From Dyadobacter sp. (GTDB lineage: Bacteria; Bacteroidota; Bacteroidia; Cytophagales; Spirosomataceae): a stretch of DNA of 64,000 nt. Location: positions 1 through 64,000 of the forward strand of contig NZ_JAGIAS010000001.1 of assembly GCF_017744695.1 (NCBI RefSeq), given 5' to 3'. A model generated the notes under the pieces. The model was given only the letters and a program-made list of their open reading frames with translations, made no database searches and was not told where the DNA came from. The translations under genes and the position numbers were made by a program. Every line of letters begins with the position of its first letter. Positions within the stretch are counted from its first letter, which is position 1. Of the stretch, positions 8,243 through 15,856 are shown piece after piece.

Positions 8243-10426
8243 CTACTTTAACCTGTTTAGTTTACGCTGCCCACGCTTCAATACGACAGCCAGGTCGTCA
8301 GCCGCCCATTTTGCTATAAGCACATCACTATCCTTTTTGCTGGCAACCATTGAGCCGCCGGCCGCCGTCGGAGCATTTGAGCCATTTATCAGCCCATATA
8401 AATTCCTCTGGTGGCGGGTATTCAAAATCATTTCATTTGCCGACACGTTGATCGGGATATTATCTACACCGACGGGCGCAAGGGCGCCTACGCGCGCGGT
8501 ACCAGTGAAAAAGCCGCGACTTGCCTCTTTACCAGCATTATCGATCTGGGACCGGAGCACCTGAGCAGCGGCAAATGAAGCCACCGCACCAGCGATTGCC
8601 ACCGCTGGGTTCATAGTTTTAATCGCTATCTGAGAAGCCTTAAATATTCCAGATGCAGTCAAAAGCGCCTCTCCAACACGATCAAACAAATCTGCCGCAA
8701 TCTGGAAGAATACGTTGCCAACAGAATTCATTTCGTCGCCACCCATAGCCACGGATCCGACCATTTGTCCGACTGCCCGCGGAATGGACCGACCGGCTGC
8801 ATTAAATGCCTCTGCCAACTGTTGCCCTACTGCTTCATTAATCGCCTCGGCAGACTGAGATAATTCTATCTGCTCCTTTTTGAGCTTGTCAGCCTGTATC
8901 TTTGCCGCCCAATCGATTCCAGGCAATTCATTGATTTGCTCAATGACGTGGGCGAGCTTTTCCATGGCAGTTGCCATGCTTGAAGTGTCGCTGCTGAAAT
9001 GCTCGGTAACCTTATCCGTAGCAAAATTCCAGTCTACTTCTGTCCCTTTGTTGGTCAGTAATCGATTGGAAATATTAGATGATGGCCGGTTTTCATAATG
9101 TTCCCGAACATTCTTCTCTGCCTGCAATTCACCATCACGGATGCGCTCTTTTGATTCCTGTACTTCCTGCCTGGCAATCTCATCCAGTGCCCGCTTCCTT
9201 TCGCCGGCTAAACGTTTCTCGTTAGCAATCCGCTTCTTGTTTTCCTTCTCTGCGGCCTCGGCGCGGGTCTTTTCCAGTTCTGCTTGAAGACCCAGAGAGT
9301 TCGATGTGCCAATGTAAAACTGACTGCCCTTGATTTCCCCTGAAATAGGGAAATTCGGCATTGATGGCTTCTTGTTCTGGTTATTTGCGTATTCCAGGTA
9401 CGGCGCCATCATCTCGGACGGTTCAGTAACCCGCGGAAGCTTCCCTTCTATGAACGGAAGAAGGTTGGTCGCTTTCTCGACTCCGCCAATTAAAGTATTC
9501 AGATACTTCGCTGACGCAGTGCCGACCGCATAACCGGTAGTCCCAATCGCTCCGTATGCCTTGTTTACCTTTCCCAAAACGTCCAAAAAGCCTCCGGCAT
9601 CCTCTGTCAGCTTTGTCAATACAGATTCTGCACCGGAAGTCTCGAATAGCCCATTCAGTAGTAAGGTTAACTTCGAATAGGCGTATTCAAACGCCTCTCC
9701 AAGATCATGCGCCTCTTTTTGCGGGATATCGCCCAATGAGCGCTCAAACTCGGCCGCCAAAGCGGGAAGCACCTGGGCTACCGCCCGGTCACTGGATTTA
9801 AGCAGCTCATTTAATTCCGCATCGGAAGCGCCAATACCCTTTGCTACTTTGAGAAACGACTCGTATAGCCGCTTGTCCAATTCATTGGTAAGGCCTTTTG
9901 AGTCCACTGTACCCTCCTTCATCTTGTCGATGAAGGCCGCAAATCGATCGGTCGTGTCCGAAACAGAAAATCCGGTCTTGCTGGCTACGTTCGTCAAGCT
10001 ATTGAACATGTCGACCGTAGGCTGCCCCTCATTCGCTGTGCCGCGCGTTTCCCGGGTAAGCATGTTATAGCCCTCGGCAAGACCAAATATGCTTTTCTTG
10101 TTCCTGTCGGCAATCTCGGTCAGCGCTTCGAGATTTCTTTGGTAGTTATCGGAGGTCCCACTGGATATGCGCAGGGATTTTGTGAAATTATCAACCTGCT
10201 TGTTTGCGCCATATACCGCGGTTGCAACCGCTATTCCAGCGGTCACAAAGGCACCGCCCATCACTGTCGAAACCTGTGCCATGACGTCGCCGTACTTCTC
10301 GGCCACACTTGAAGCTTTCTTGGTTTCCTGCGCGGTTTTATTTACCTGCTGCTGGGCTCGCTCGTTGCCCTTCTCAAAGTCGGCAAGGTCAGCCCTGTAT
10401 TTGAATACTAATTCCGGTTCTTCCAT
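8243..10426 (-). CDS. Tail tape measure protein
   Basis: About 728 residues from ATG at 10426 (MEEPELVFKYRADLADFEKG); a TTG two codons upstream is less likely. The N-terminus is a helical coiled-coil stretch. Residues about 90-240 match the tape-measure N-terminal domain of siphoviruses (LAEGYNMLTRETRGT, VSDTTDRFAAFIDKMKEGT, SKGLTNELDKRL). Hydrophobic segments occur near residues 50-75 and 590-620, as expected for a protein threaded through the tail tube. A long charged KE/RE coiled-coil section lies near residues 375-440. It follows the chaperone pair, the normal position. By the usual length rule the tail would be roughly 110 nm. Confidence 0.88.
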   Translation of the reverse strand: MEEPELVFKYRADLADFEKGNERAQQQVNKTAQETKKASSVAEKYGDVMAQVSTVMGGAFVTAGIAVATAVYGANKQVDNFTKSLRISSGTSDNYQRNLEALTEIADRNKKSIFGLAEGYNMLTRETRGTANEGQPTVDMFNSLTNVASKTGFSVSDTTDRFAAFIDKMKEGTVDSKGLTNELDKRLYESFLKVAKGIGASDAELNELLKSSDRAVAQVLPALAAEFERSLGDIPQKEAHDLGEAFEYAYSKLTLLLNGLFETSGAESVLTKLTEDAGGFLDVLGKVNKAYGAIGTTGYAVGTASAKYLNTLIGGVEKATNLLPFIEGKLPRVTEPSEMMAPYLEYANNQNKKPSMPNFPISGEIKGSQFYIGTSNSLGLQAELEKTRAEAAEKENKKRIANEKRLAGERKRALDEIARQEVQESKERIRDGELQAEKNVREHYENRPSSNISNRLLTNKGTEVDWNFATDKVTEHFSSDTSSMATAMEKLAHVIEQINELPGIDWAAKIQADKLKKEQIELSQSAEAINEAVGQQLAEAFNAAGRSIPRAVGQMVGSVAMGGDEMNSVGNVFFQIAADLFDRVGEALLTASGIFKASQIAIKTMNPAVAIAGAVASFAAAQVLRSQIDNAGKEASRGFFTGTARVGALAPVGVDNIPINVSANEMILNTRHQRNLYGLINGSNAPTAAGGSMVASKKDSDVLIAKWAADDLAVVLKRGQRKLNRLK

Positions 10427-10428
10427 GA

Positions 10429-10776
10429 TCAACGTTTAGCTTTTCGCTTTCTCGCCTCTTCGAGCAATTCCTTGAATTCGGCATTTCTGGCGGCTTTCCT
10501 CGCTGCTTTTTCCTCAGGCGACATTTCGCGCTCTTCTGCCGCTTGTTGCTGTGATTCATAGGGCAGTGGCCACAGTTTTTGCTCTGTCCTGGTGTGTTTT
10601 GCGTGGATATTATGAAGAAGGGTATATAGTTTGCGGATCGGCCTTACAGCGTCATTATTCCGCACTATATACCCCCAATACTCTGCCGAAAGCTCGAATA
10701 ATGTTTTATCGTAGAATTCCTGATAAGTCAGACCAAGCTCACCCATAGCTATGGATCGCCAGTCTTCCCATGTCAT
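10429..10776 (-). CDS. Tail assembly chaperone, frameshift part (gpGT-like T domain)
   Basis: 115 residues from ATG at 10776 (MTWEDWRSIAMGELGLTYQE). The start overlaps the stop of the preceding ORF and lies in its -1 frame. The C-terminal 45 residues are strongly charged and helical (EERE, KAARKAARN, ARKRKAKR). Its position between the tail tube and tape measure genes, together with the A9 run just upstream, fits the T part of a lambda G/GT-type chaperone made by -1 frameshifting (about 255 residues when fused). It may also be translated on its own from the ATG. Such chaperones bind the tape measure protein during tail assembly and are absent from the virion. Confidence 0.75.
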   Translation of the reverse strand: MTWEDWRSIAMGELGLTYQEFYDKTLFELSAEYWGYIVRNNDAVRPIRKLYTLLHNIHAKHTRTEQKLWPLPYESQQQAAEEREMSPEEKAARKAARNAEFKELLEEARKRKAKR

Positions 10777-11195
10777 TGCCTTTTTTTTTGCCGGCCGCCT
10801 CCGCCGGCTCCCATTTCCGAAACGGAAACAGGGCCGCCATTAATAATGGAGTTGTACAGGGATTCCATTACCCGGCTGGCGGTTTCCGACCTTGGCCCAC
10901 CGATTTCGTCGACCCAATCAAATGCCTCTGAAATCTGGTAAAATGGCTGTCCCGCTCTATGCCTCATGTGGTTTGCGCCTGCCCATAGAGCACAGGCAAG
11001 GCATTTCAATGAATTCACAGGAATAGGAAACCGCTTACCATCTTTCTCTACCACATCGAAAATAGACCCGATTTCATGAACCTTTACGCCGTATTCGTCG
11101 CAAAAAAGACTCAAAGCGCCCGATCCCATCTTTATGGGTATTACTTCGCCCTGGACTGTTATTTCCGTGTATCCGATTAGTTTATTGACTTCCAT
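10773..11195 (-). CDS. Tail assembly chaperone (gpG-like)
   Basis: 140 residues from ATG at 11195 (MEVNKLIGYTEITVQGEVIP). This start is preferred to upstream alternatives because those overlap the tail tube gene by about 70 bases. The N-terminal half (IKMGSGALSLFCDEYG) resembles the tail-chaperone family that precedes tape measure genes in Bacteroidota phages. The C-terminus is Gly-rich (GAGGGGRQKKRQ). The last codons run through CAA AAA AAA AGG CAA TGA, a slippery site leading into the next ORF. It probably acts both alone and as the N-terminal part of a fusion. Confidence 0.78.
   Translation of the reverse strand: MEVNKLIGYTEITVQGEVIPIKMGSGALSLFCDEYGVKVHEIGSIFDVVEKDGKRFPIPVNSLKCLACALWAGANHMRHRAGQPFYQISEAFDWVDEIGGPRSETASRVMESLYNSIINGGPVSVSEMGAGGGGRQKKRQ
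10781..10789 (-). promoter_or_regulatory. Probable programmed -1 ribosomal frameshift site (A9 slippery run)
   Basis: On the coding strand nine consecutive A residues follow GGC and precede GGCAATGACATGG. In the upstream frame this reads CAA AAA AAA AGG CAA TGA. A -1 slip on A AAA AAA gives AAG GCA ATG ACA, joining the downstream ORF in frame. GGAGG lies about 9 bases upstream of the slippery heptamer, as in the dnaX type of -1 site. A GCCGGC inverted pair flanks it upstream, and a self-complementary CCATAGCTATGG lies 26 bases downstream. Transcriptional slippage on A9 is an alternative. Confidence 0.75.
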
Positions 11196-11208
11196 AAGAG
11201 GGGTTTGA

Positions 11209-11625
11209 TTAAGCGATTGTTTCGATATCCAGAGCGCCATTACCTTCACCCTCAGCCGTCCATTCGCAGACTCCCTCATGAGGCGTTGAAAGGCTAAAAT
11301 CCATTACCTTGGCATTTCCAGTCAGCATTTCGTCGCCGACATCATCGGTGCCCATTTCCAAGGATAATTGGGTACGGTTGAGAATAAAACCGAGTATTGA
11401 CTTTGCTCTGGCCTCATTCATGCCCTCAACCCAATCCAGCACACCAGACATGCTAAATGTCCATGAGCGAAGTCCGTACAAGTTCCGCTTCCATCCACCT
11501 GCATCACGGGTTGTTGTGTCCAGTAATTCAGATGAGACATTTAAGGAAAGGTTACGGGTGCCCGCAATCAATTTCTTAGGACTTCCGGCGAGGTACGCCT
11601 TAAATTCCGATCCGTTAAATTCCAT
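11209..11625 (-). CDS. Major tail tube protein
   Basis: 138 residues, ATG at 11625 directly after the leader motif. It begins MEFNGSEFKAYLAGSPKKLI. NLSLNVSSELLDTTTRDAGGWKRNLYGLRSWTFSMSG, split over residues about 25-60, is the typical pattern of siphoviral tail tube proteins (an immunoglobulin-like beta fold with W-x-F-S-M-S-G). It lies between the tail terminator gene and the chaperone pair. It should polymerise to form the tail shaft. The assignment is based on pattern and position. Confidence 0.8.
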   Translation of the reverse strand: MEFNGSEFKAYLAGSPKKLIAGTRNLSLNVSSELLDTTTRDAGGWKRNLYGLRSWTFSMSGVLDWVEGMNEARAKSILGFILNRTQLSLEMGTDDVGDEMLTGNAKVMDFSLSTPHEGVCEWTAEGEGNGALDIETIA

Positions 11626-11626
11626 T

Positions 11627-11636
11627 TGTTGATGAA
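11627..11636 (-). promoter_or_regulatory. Recurrent phage leader motif TTCATCAACA (copy 3)
   Basis: Exact motif on the coding strand ending one base before the ATG of the tail tube gene, so it occupies the place of a ribosome binding site. Confidence 0.5.
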
Positions 11637-11637
11637 G

Positions 11638-12075
11638 TTATTTTTGAAAAACGATATGCTCTATTGTGATAAACTTTTGGTATTTGCTCTCCTTGCCATT
11701 CCACTCGTCCCGGTCTCGCATTTCCAGCATTTTTGCGCTGATTATGTTGAGCCCTGGTGCTTGAATTCCACTTTTACCAGGCTCAGGCATCACCCGGGCA
11801 AACAATTCATCCGCAATTGCGTCGGCAAGGTCCATGTTTCCAAAGTCGCCGGGAAAGCTGGTATGAACTTCTAAGTCAACAGTGGCGGTACAGTCAAATG
11901 CATCCTTTGTGTTCTCATCGAAAGCAGTCAGCGACAATAGCCGGATGAATGGCTTGCTTTTTGAGTAAGCTGCGCGCATATGGACAAATGGCACTGTATG
12001 TCCCTCTATCACCATGTTGTTCAGCAAATCGAAGTATGCCTTCCCAATCGGGCGCGCGACATTTCTCTTACTCAT
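11638..12075 (-). CDS. Tail terminator / tail completion protein
   Basis: 145 residues from ATG at 12075 (MSKRNVARPIGKAYFDLLN). It lies between the gp10-like gene and the tail tube, where gpU-like tail terminators (DUF3168-type) normally sit. The sequence has the usual alternation of an N-terminal helix, a central beta region (DCTATVDLEVHTSF) and a C-terminal strand (KFITIEHIVFQK). It follows the gp10-like stop by one base, so translational coupling is likely. No catalytic motif is expected. Function is inferred mainly from position. Confidence 0.6.
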   Translation of the reverse strand: MSKRNVARPIGKAYFDLLNNMVIEGHTVPFVHMRAAYSKSKPFIRLLSLTAFDENTKDAFDCTATVDLEVHTSFPGDFGNMDLADAIADELFARVMPEPGKSGIQAPGLNIISAKMLEMRDRDEWNGKESKYQKFITIEHIVFQK

Positions 12076-12076
12076 G

Positions 12077-12541
12077 TTATAATGGCCGCAGGCCTTTCAT
12101 TCTTTCTACAAACCGTTTTCCTTCCTGGCGGTAGCTGGGTATGAGAAAAGGATGCTCTCGCATCGTACCTTTCCCGTTCACAAAAAACTGCCATGCAAGT
12201 ACCTCGTATTCGTAAGGAAGCGTCTTAACGTACTTTTTTGCATGGTCCCCGGTGCCGAACTCCAAATAGGCCGCAAAGTGATCTTTCTGGGTATTCCCTG
12301 CGAAAACCTGCGCAGAAATATTCTCCTTGTCATGGGTATAGTTGATGCTTTGGGCAACTGCACGTATGTCGGCAGAAGTAACCGCATCGTCATCATCGTG
12401 AGGCTGGCATCGCTGACGTGCTAAGCCGGCCGCCCGCATCGCCGCGCCAATCACCTCTTTGTTCGCCTGGGCAATCATTCGCTTGTTCCACTTGTTTAAA
12501 GTGGATACAAATGCTTCAACGCCACCTACCTCTATTTTCAC
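12077..12541 (-). CDS. HK97 gp10-like head-tail / tail completion protein
   Basis: 154 residues, MKIEVGGVEAFVSTLNKWNK. The pattern of an N-terminal amphipathic helix, a conserved YLEFGTGDHAKKY segment (about residues 90-105), an aromatic stretch near W, and a C-terminal PFLIPSYRQEGKRF is characteristic of the HK97 gp10 family. The EFGT motif is a family hallmark. It overlaps the end of the adaptor gene by 4 bases. It acts in the neck or tail-completion step of virion assembly. Confidence 0.8.
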   Translation of the reverse strand: MKIEVGGVEAFVSTLNKWNKRMIAQANKEVIGAAMRAAGLARQRCQPHDDDDAVTSADIRAVAQSINYTHDKENISAQVFAGNTQKDHFAAYLEFGTGDHAKKYVKTLPYEYEVLAWQFFVNGKGTMREHPFLIPSYRQEGKRFVERMKGLRPL

Positions 12542-12876
12542 TCTTCGTCCGTTTGCGTAATCGTAAATGTCTGGGTCCGGTTTCGCGTATCCGGCTGCAT
12601 AATATTGCTGATCAAAAACTTGGCTCCCTTCCAGAGTAGCTTCATATCCGGTTTAACGGCGTGCTCCTCTGAATACCTGATCAAAACCCTGTAAGGCTGG
12701 ATGATCGTCATTTGCCCATCCTCAACCGTTGTAACCGGTTTCATAGGGACGATTTCAGCCTTGGTTTCAAAAGCCGTCACGAATGCACCATTATCGCCGC
12801 CGCGGTCCGTTTCAGTCCTGTTTAAGGATTGAAACTCAACCCGGTCTCGCAGTCTTCCTGGGTTTATGCCGCCCAT
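12538..12876 (-). CDS. Head-tail adaptor (head closure) protein
   Basis: 112 residues starting MGGINPGRLRDRVEFQSLNR. The GxLRxRVxxQ opening, a central PMKPVT beta hairpin, IRYSEE-V---M-L-W-GAKFLI (residues about 72-95) and a short C-terminal strand match the SPP1 gp16 / phage head-tail joining family. It overlaps the gp6-like gene upstream by 13 bases and the gp10-like gene downstream by 4. It should close the portal vertex after DNA packaging. Confidence 0.82.
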   Translation of the reverse strand: MGGINPGRLRDRVEFQSLNRTETDRGGDNGAFVTAFETKAEIVPMKPVTTVEDGQMTIIQPYRVLIRYSEEHAVKPDMKLLWKGAKFLISNIMQPDTRNRTQTFTITQTDEE

Positions 12877-13397
12877 GTTATCCGTTTGTGGCTCGCCACC
12901 GTTTTCATCCAGTTGTTAGCAAAAAGCTGATAACCGCCGCGCCCCGAAAGGTCCAGTCCTGTACGCTGCTCAAAATTGTCTGTCGCAAGCTTCATAATCG
13001 CAAGCTGGATATCTTCGTCTACCTCTGCCATGCCCGCCTCGTACATCAATATCGTGGGCATTGCGCGGCCTGCCTTGATTCGGGCAAATCCTGGTACCAT
13101 ACCTTCGATCGTATGCGTGGCGTCCTCGCCGGCGGCATCCTTCACGCTGGTAACTGATATCACCGGGCCATATGGGATTTCTACCGAGGTAAGTTCTTCC
13201 CAGCGGGCGGTGATGGTAGAGGTCACGAGCGAAACGCTCAAAAACTTCTCTACCTGCTTGCGGGCTGCCTTTAACAAGAATTGTAACAGCGTATCGTGAT
13301 CAGAGAAATCTATTTCAAGGTGAGCTTTATACATAGCAAGATCGACCGGCTCTTCGCCGGTTTCGATCCTGCTGTATGTAAAACCACGTGTCACCAT
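12864..13397 (-). CDS. gp6-like head-tail connector protein
   Basis: 177 residues. PVDLAMYKAHLEID (residues about 17-30), followed by D--LLQFLLKAARKQVEKFL, is the pattern of the HK97 gp6 connector family (YKAHLRID...L..LI.AAR..VE..). A central beta segment (RWEELTSVEIPYGPV) and a C-terminal helix (IQLAIMKLATDNFEQR) complete the fold. The gene lies downstream of capsid and overlaps the adaptor gene. Its ring should attach under the portal. Confidence 0.82.
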   Translation of the reverse strand: MVTRGFTYSRIETGEEPVDLAMYKAHLEIDFSDHDTLLQFLLKAARKQVEKFLSVSLVTSTITARWEELTSVEIPYGPVISVTSVKDAAGEDATHTIEGMVPGFARIKAGRAMPTILMYEAGMAEVDEDIQLAIMKLATDNFEQRTGLDLSGRGGYQLFANNWMKTVASHKRITWAA

Positions 13398-13411
13398 CTG
13401 AGAGCCTTGGG

Positions 13412-13747
13412 TTAGACGTTTTTCTCTTCTTTGGTGACCACAGGCTTACCTTTTCCTTTGGTTGCTTTCTTGGCCTCAACTGCGGCTTTTAACGACTCCG
13501 CAAGATTGTCAAGTAATTCTGTTGATGGCGGATTGGCAACCGTTTCCTTTTGGGAATCCTCGTCATTGGCGCTGGTAGATGAATCTGAACCACCCAAGTC
13601 TCCGTCGTCCTCAGCGGCCTGTACAAAGCCTTTTGCGGCGAGTTCCTCGCCACGCTCGACAGTCAAAATGAGCTGCTCGTCTACTTTGCGCAGCACGTAG
13701 CCATTCTGAGCATCGTGAAACCGGTTAACCACCTTGTAAGTTTTCAT
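13412..13747 (-). CDS. Small acidic hypothetical phage protein
   Basis: 111 residues. The first about 40 (MKTYKVVNRFHDAQNGYVLR) look folded, with a YxVxxxFxD start common in small phage proteins located after the capsid gene. Residues about 45-75 are Asp/Ser-rich (DDGDLGGSDSSTSANDEDSQ) and probably disordered. The C-terminus is Lys-rich (KKATKGKGK). Position between capsid and connector is compatible with a head accessory or decoration protein, but this is not shown. It is preceded by the leader motif and a strong stem-loop. Confidence 0.6.
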   Translation of the reverse strand: MKTYKVVNRFHDAQNGYVLRKVDEQLILTVERGEELAAKGFVQAAEDDGDLGGSDSSTSANDEDSQKETVANPPSTELLDNLAESLKAAVEAKKATKGKGKPVVTKEEKNV

Positions 13748-13756
13748 TTTCGATCT

Positions 13757-13766
13757 TGTTGATGAA
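13757..13766 (-). promoter_or_regulatory. Recurrent phage leader motif TTCATCAACA (copy 4)
   Basis: Exact motif on the coding strand, 9 bases before the ATG of the acidic protein gene and about 28 bases after the stem-loop that follows the capsid gene. Confidence 0.5.
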
Positions 13767-13794
13767 GTACAGTATTTCCATTCAGGAGAGTTAG

Positions 13795-13826
13795 AAAGGA
13801 TGCCTTCGCAGTGGAAGGCATCCTTT
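13795..13826 (-). terminator. Stem-loop terminator or processing site after the capsid gene
   Basis: A perfect 13-base stem (AAAGGATGCCTTC with its complement) and a 6-base loop. It lies 17 bases after the capsid stop. The U-tract on the minus-strand transcript is weak, so partial termination or 3'-end protection is as likely as full termination. Confidence 0.7.
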
Positions 13827-13843
13827 TAATGAACGTTGAGCAA

Positions 13844-15088
13844 TTATGCCGCAGGCGCTACCTGGGTGAAATCGATCTTCTTGACTGCTTTCGCGCGCTT
13901 CATTTGCAAAGTCTCGCGAGCCTCCAAACGGATTGTCACAAGGTTTTCAGTGAAGTTGTTGGCATCCTCATAGGCGAAGGCAATTGAAAGCGCTTCACGC
14001 ACACGGATCTGCATAGTTTCAGCACTGAAACCACCGACAAAACCCTCATTGAGGCGCACGGCAGTGCTCATGTTGATTGGCACACCAGCGATAGACATTG
14101 GCTGCTGCTGGTCAGGTACAAACAACATCGGGAAATTATATTGACCGGTTGTGGTTTTGTATTTCAGTAGCTGGCAATAGGTCGACGGCCGCAGCAAAAC
14201 AGAGTTCGGATCTTCATCCGCATCAAGCAGCTCGAAAATAGGATTGAGGATAGCCTCGTAGTAATTCGGCATATCGCCAGTGAACAACGCAGCATACTCA
14301 TTAATGCCTTTGATATCATTCGAGCCGCCAACACCATAAAGGAACTTCGCGTCCTCAACTTTCATGAAGCGCTCTGTGCCCTCAGAAAGGAGCGATTGGG
14401 TAAGGAAGGTAACGTCGGCAATCTCCTGCTTTGAAACGCGGTAGAAACCCGCGATTGTGCGAGGGATCAAGTCAACCATTTCGTATTCTTCCTCGATCTG
14501 TTGCTTTCTATCTCCCTGGTTTACCTGGATGTCGATCTCGCCTTCACCATGGCCTTTATGCTGTTGATAGCGGATTGCATCACCAGACATGGGCAGAATA
14601 GGAATAACCGAACGCATGTGTACCTTGCGGCGTGGGCTGGTTACCAATTGCTGATCAAAGTCAGGATTAAACGGGACAGCAAGGCCAGAGGCTGCGTCTG
14701 TGAAGTTGGCGTTAGTAATGGTTCCTGCCGCTTTAATCAAACCGCGCTGACCCATATCCCAAACGATTTTTTTACTCGCGTTGCGGTCGCCGAAATCAAC
14801 ACCCTCCAAGCCCTTGGTCAAAGTCTTTTCCAGACCCGACGCATAGCTTTCAATAACTTCCTTGCCGAAGTCAGGGCGGTTCAATTTCACGATAACATCT
14901 TCAACCTTATCGCCAAGTTCTTTGATCTTGTCGGGGTTATCTTTGACCTGGTTCCAGAGCGTGTCCAGTTCCTTAACTTTTTCCAGGGCAGTAGCATTCG
15001 ACGTGGCTTTGTCTTCCAAGGCTTTCATGCGGATGTTAATCGCATCGCCGATCTCCTGGATCTTTTTTAATTCTTCGCTATCAGACAT
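13844..15088 (-). CDS. Major capsid protein (HK97 fold)
   Basis: 414 residues from ATG at 15088 (MSDSEELKKIQEIGDAINIR). The frame is open further upstream but that overlaps the protease, so this internal start is preferred; it overlaps the protease stop by 8 bases. Residues about 1-80 form a charged coiled coil, the expected scaffolding delta domain removed by the protease. The rest fits the HK97 capsid family: TDAASGLAVPFNPDFDQQ, then IPRTIAGFYRVSKQEI, a LYGVGGSNDIKGINEY P-loop-like segment and a C-terminal VTIRLEARETLQMKRAKA strand. It is followed by a stem-loop. Confidence 0.9.
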   Translation of the reverse strand: MSDSEELKKIQEIGDAINIRMKALEDKATSNATALEKVKELDTLWNQVKDNPDKIKELGDKVEDVIVKLNRPDFGKEVIESYASGLEKTLTKGLEGVDFGDRNASKKIVWDMGQRGLIKAAGTITNANFTDAASGLAVPFNPDFDQQLVTSPRRKVHMRSVIPILPMSGDAIRYQQHKGHGEGEIDIQVNQGDRKQQIEEEYEMVDLIPRTIAGFYRVSKQEIADVTFLTQSLLSEGTERFMKVEDAKFLYGVGGSNDIKGINEYAALFTGDMPNYYEAILNPIFELLDADEDPNSVLLRPSTYCQLLKYKTTTGQYNFPMLFVPDQQQPMSIAGVPINMSTAVRLNEGFVGGFSAETMQIRVREALSIAFAYEDANNFTENLVTIRLEARETLQMKRAKAVKKIDFTQVAPAA

Positions 15089-15776
15089 TGTGATGAAGTG
15101 ATTTTTGGAAAATTTCAGAATAACTAAAAGTCGGCTTATTCTTGTCTTCCGGCTGCTGAGTGGATTTGCCCGGCTCAGGAGTGGATTTAAAAAACTCACC
15201 AAGTTCTTTGTATAATGGCTCCAACTCCATGAATTTTTCATCGGAGTATTTGCCGGTTTTAAATGCTTTTACCAGTACCTCGAAAGTTTCCTGCAAGTCG
15301 GACAGCGACTTTACGCTTACCAGCGGCGTCCATTGATTCGCGCCCCATGCCTGCATCGAAGAGCCTTCCCACATGAACACCTCGGTAATGATGTTCGAGT
15401 TGTCTGCCTTGGAAAATGACTGCTTTACCGCCTTGCCACGGAAGGAGTGTTCTTTAATCAACTTGTCCTCGCACATCAAAAGAAAATCACGCCCATTGGT
15501 GTGACGTCCTGCTTTCGAAACATACCTTAGCCCGAAGTGGTCCTCTTCCAAAGATTGCGGCTCTGCCACTGATTTTGTCTTGTCGTGGTCGAGCAAATGG
15601 CGGATACGTTGTGTGCCGGTTGGCCCGTTCTCGGCAATGGTTTTTTGCCAGGCTCCTTTACGGATGATATCGCCGTCATTATCCTTGAAATCAAAGGACG
15701 AAAAATAGCCGGTAATGATGCCTTTCGAAACATCAATATCGGTGATAGACTGGTCTATGCTCTTTAACAGGTCCAT
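15081..15776 (-). CDS. Prohead maturation protease (HK97 family, U35-like)
   Basis: 231 residues, ATG at 15776. Residues about 17-70 carry the family pattern GYFSSFDFKDNDGDIIRKGA and the catalytic-His region RIRHLLDHD (about residues 56-64). The Ser region is KEHSFRGKAVKQ (about 110-120), where the family normally has HSxGF or similar. The C-terminal about 50 residues are charged and Pro-rich. It lies between the minor head and capsid genes, and its last codons contain the leader motif of the capsid gene. It should cleave the capsid delta domain during prohead expansion. Confidence 0.87.
   Translation of the reverse strand: MDLLKSIDQSITDIDVSKGIITGYFSSFDFKDNDGDIIRKGAWQKTIAENGPTGTQRIRHLLDHDKTKSVAEPQSLEEDHFGLRYVSKAGRHTNGRDFLLMCEDKLIKEHSFRGKAVKQSFSKADNSNIITEVFMWEGSSMQAWGANQWTPLVSVKSLSDLQETFEVLVKAFKTGKYSDEKFMELEPLYKELGEFFKSTPEPGKSTQQPEDKNKPTFSYSEIFQKSLHHNV
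15089..15097 (-). promoter_or_regulatory. Recurrent phage leader motif, capsid variant TTCATCACA (copy 5)
   Basis: Nine-base variant immediately before the capsid ATG, inside the last codons of the protease gene (Leu-His-His). One A of the consensus is missing. Confidence 0.4.
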
Positions 15777-15856
15777 TAAATACAGTGGATTTTCTTGCTA
15801 ATCGCAAATATTAGCAACCAAACATGTCAAACTTTAACCGCTTGTCTATATACGTA

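Noticed and set aside
15089..15241. Upstream extension of the capsid reading frame
   Set aside because: It overlaps the protease gene; the MSDSEELKK start after the leader motif gives the usual delta-domain N-terminus.
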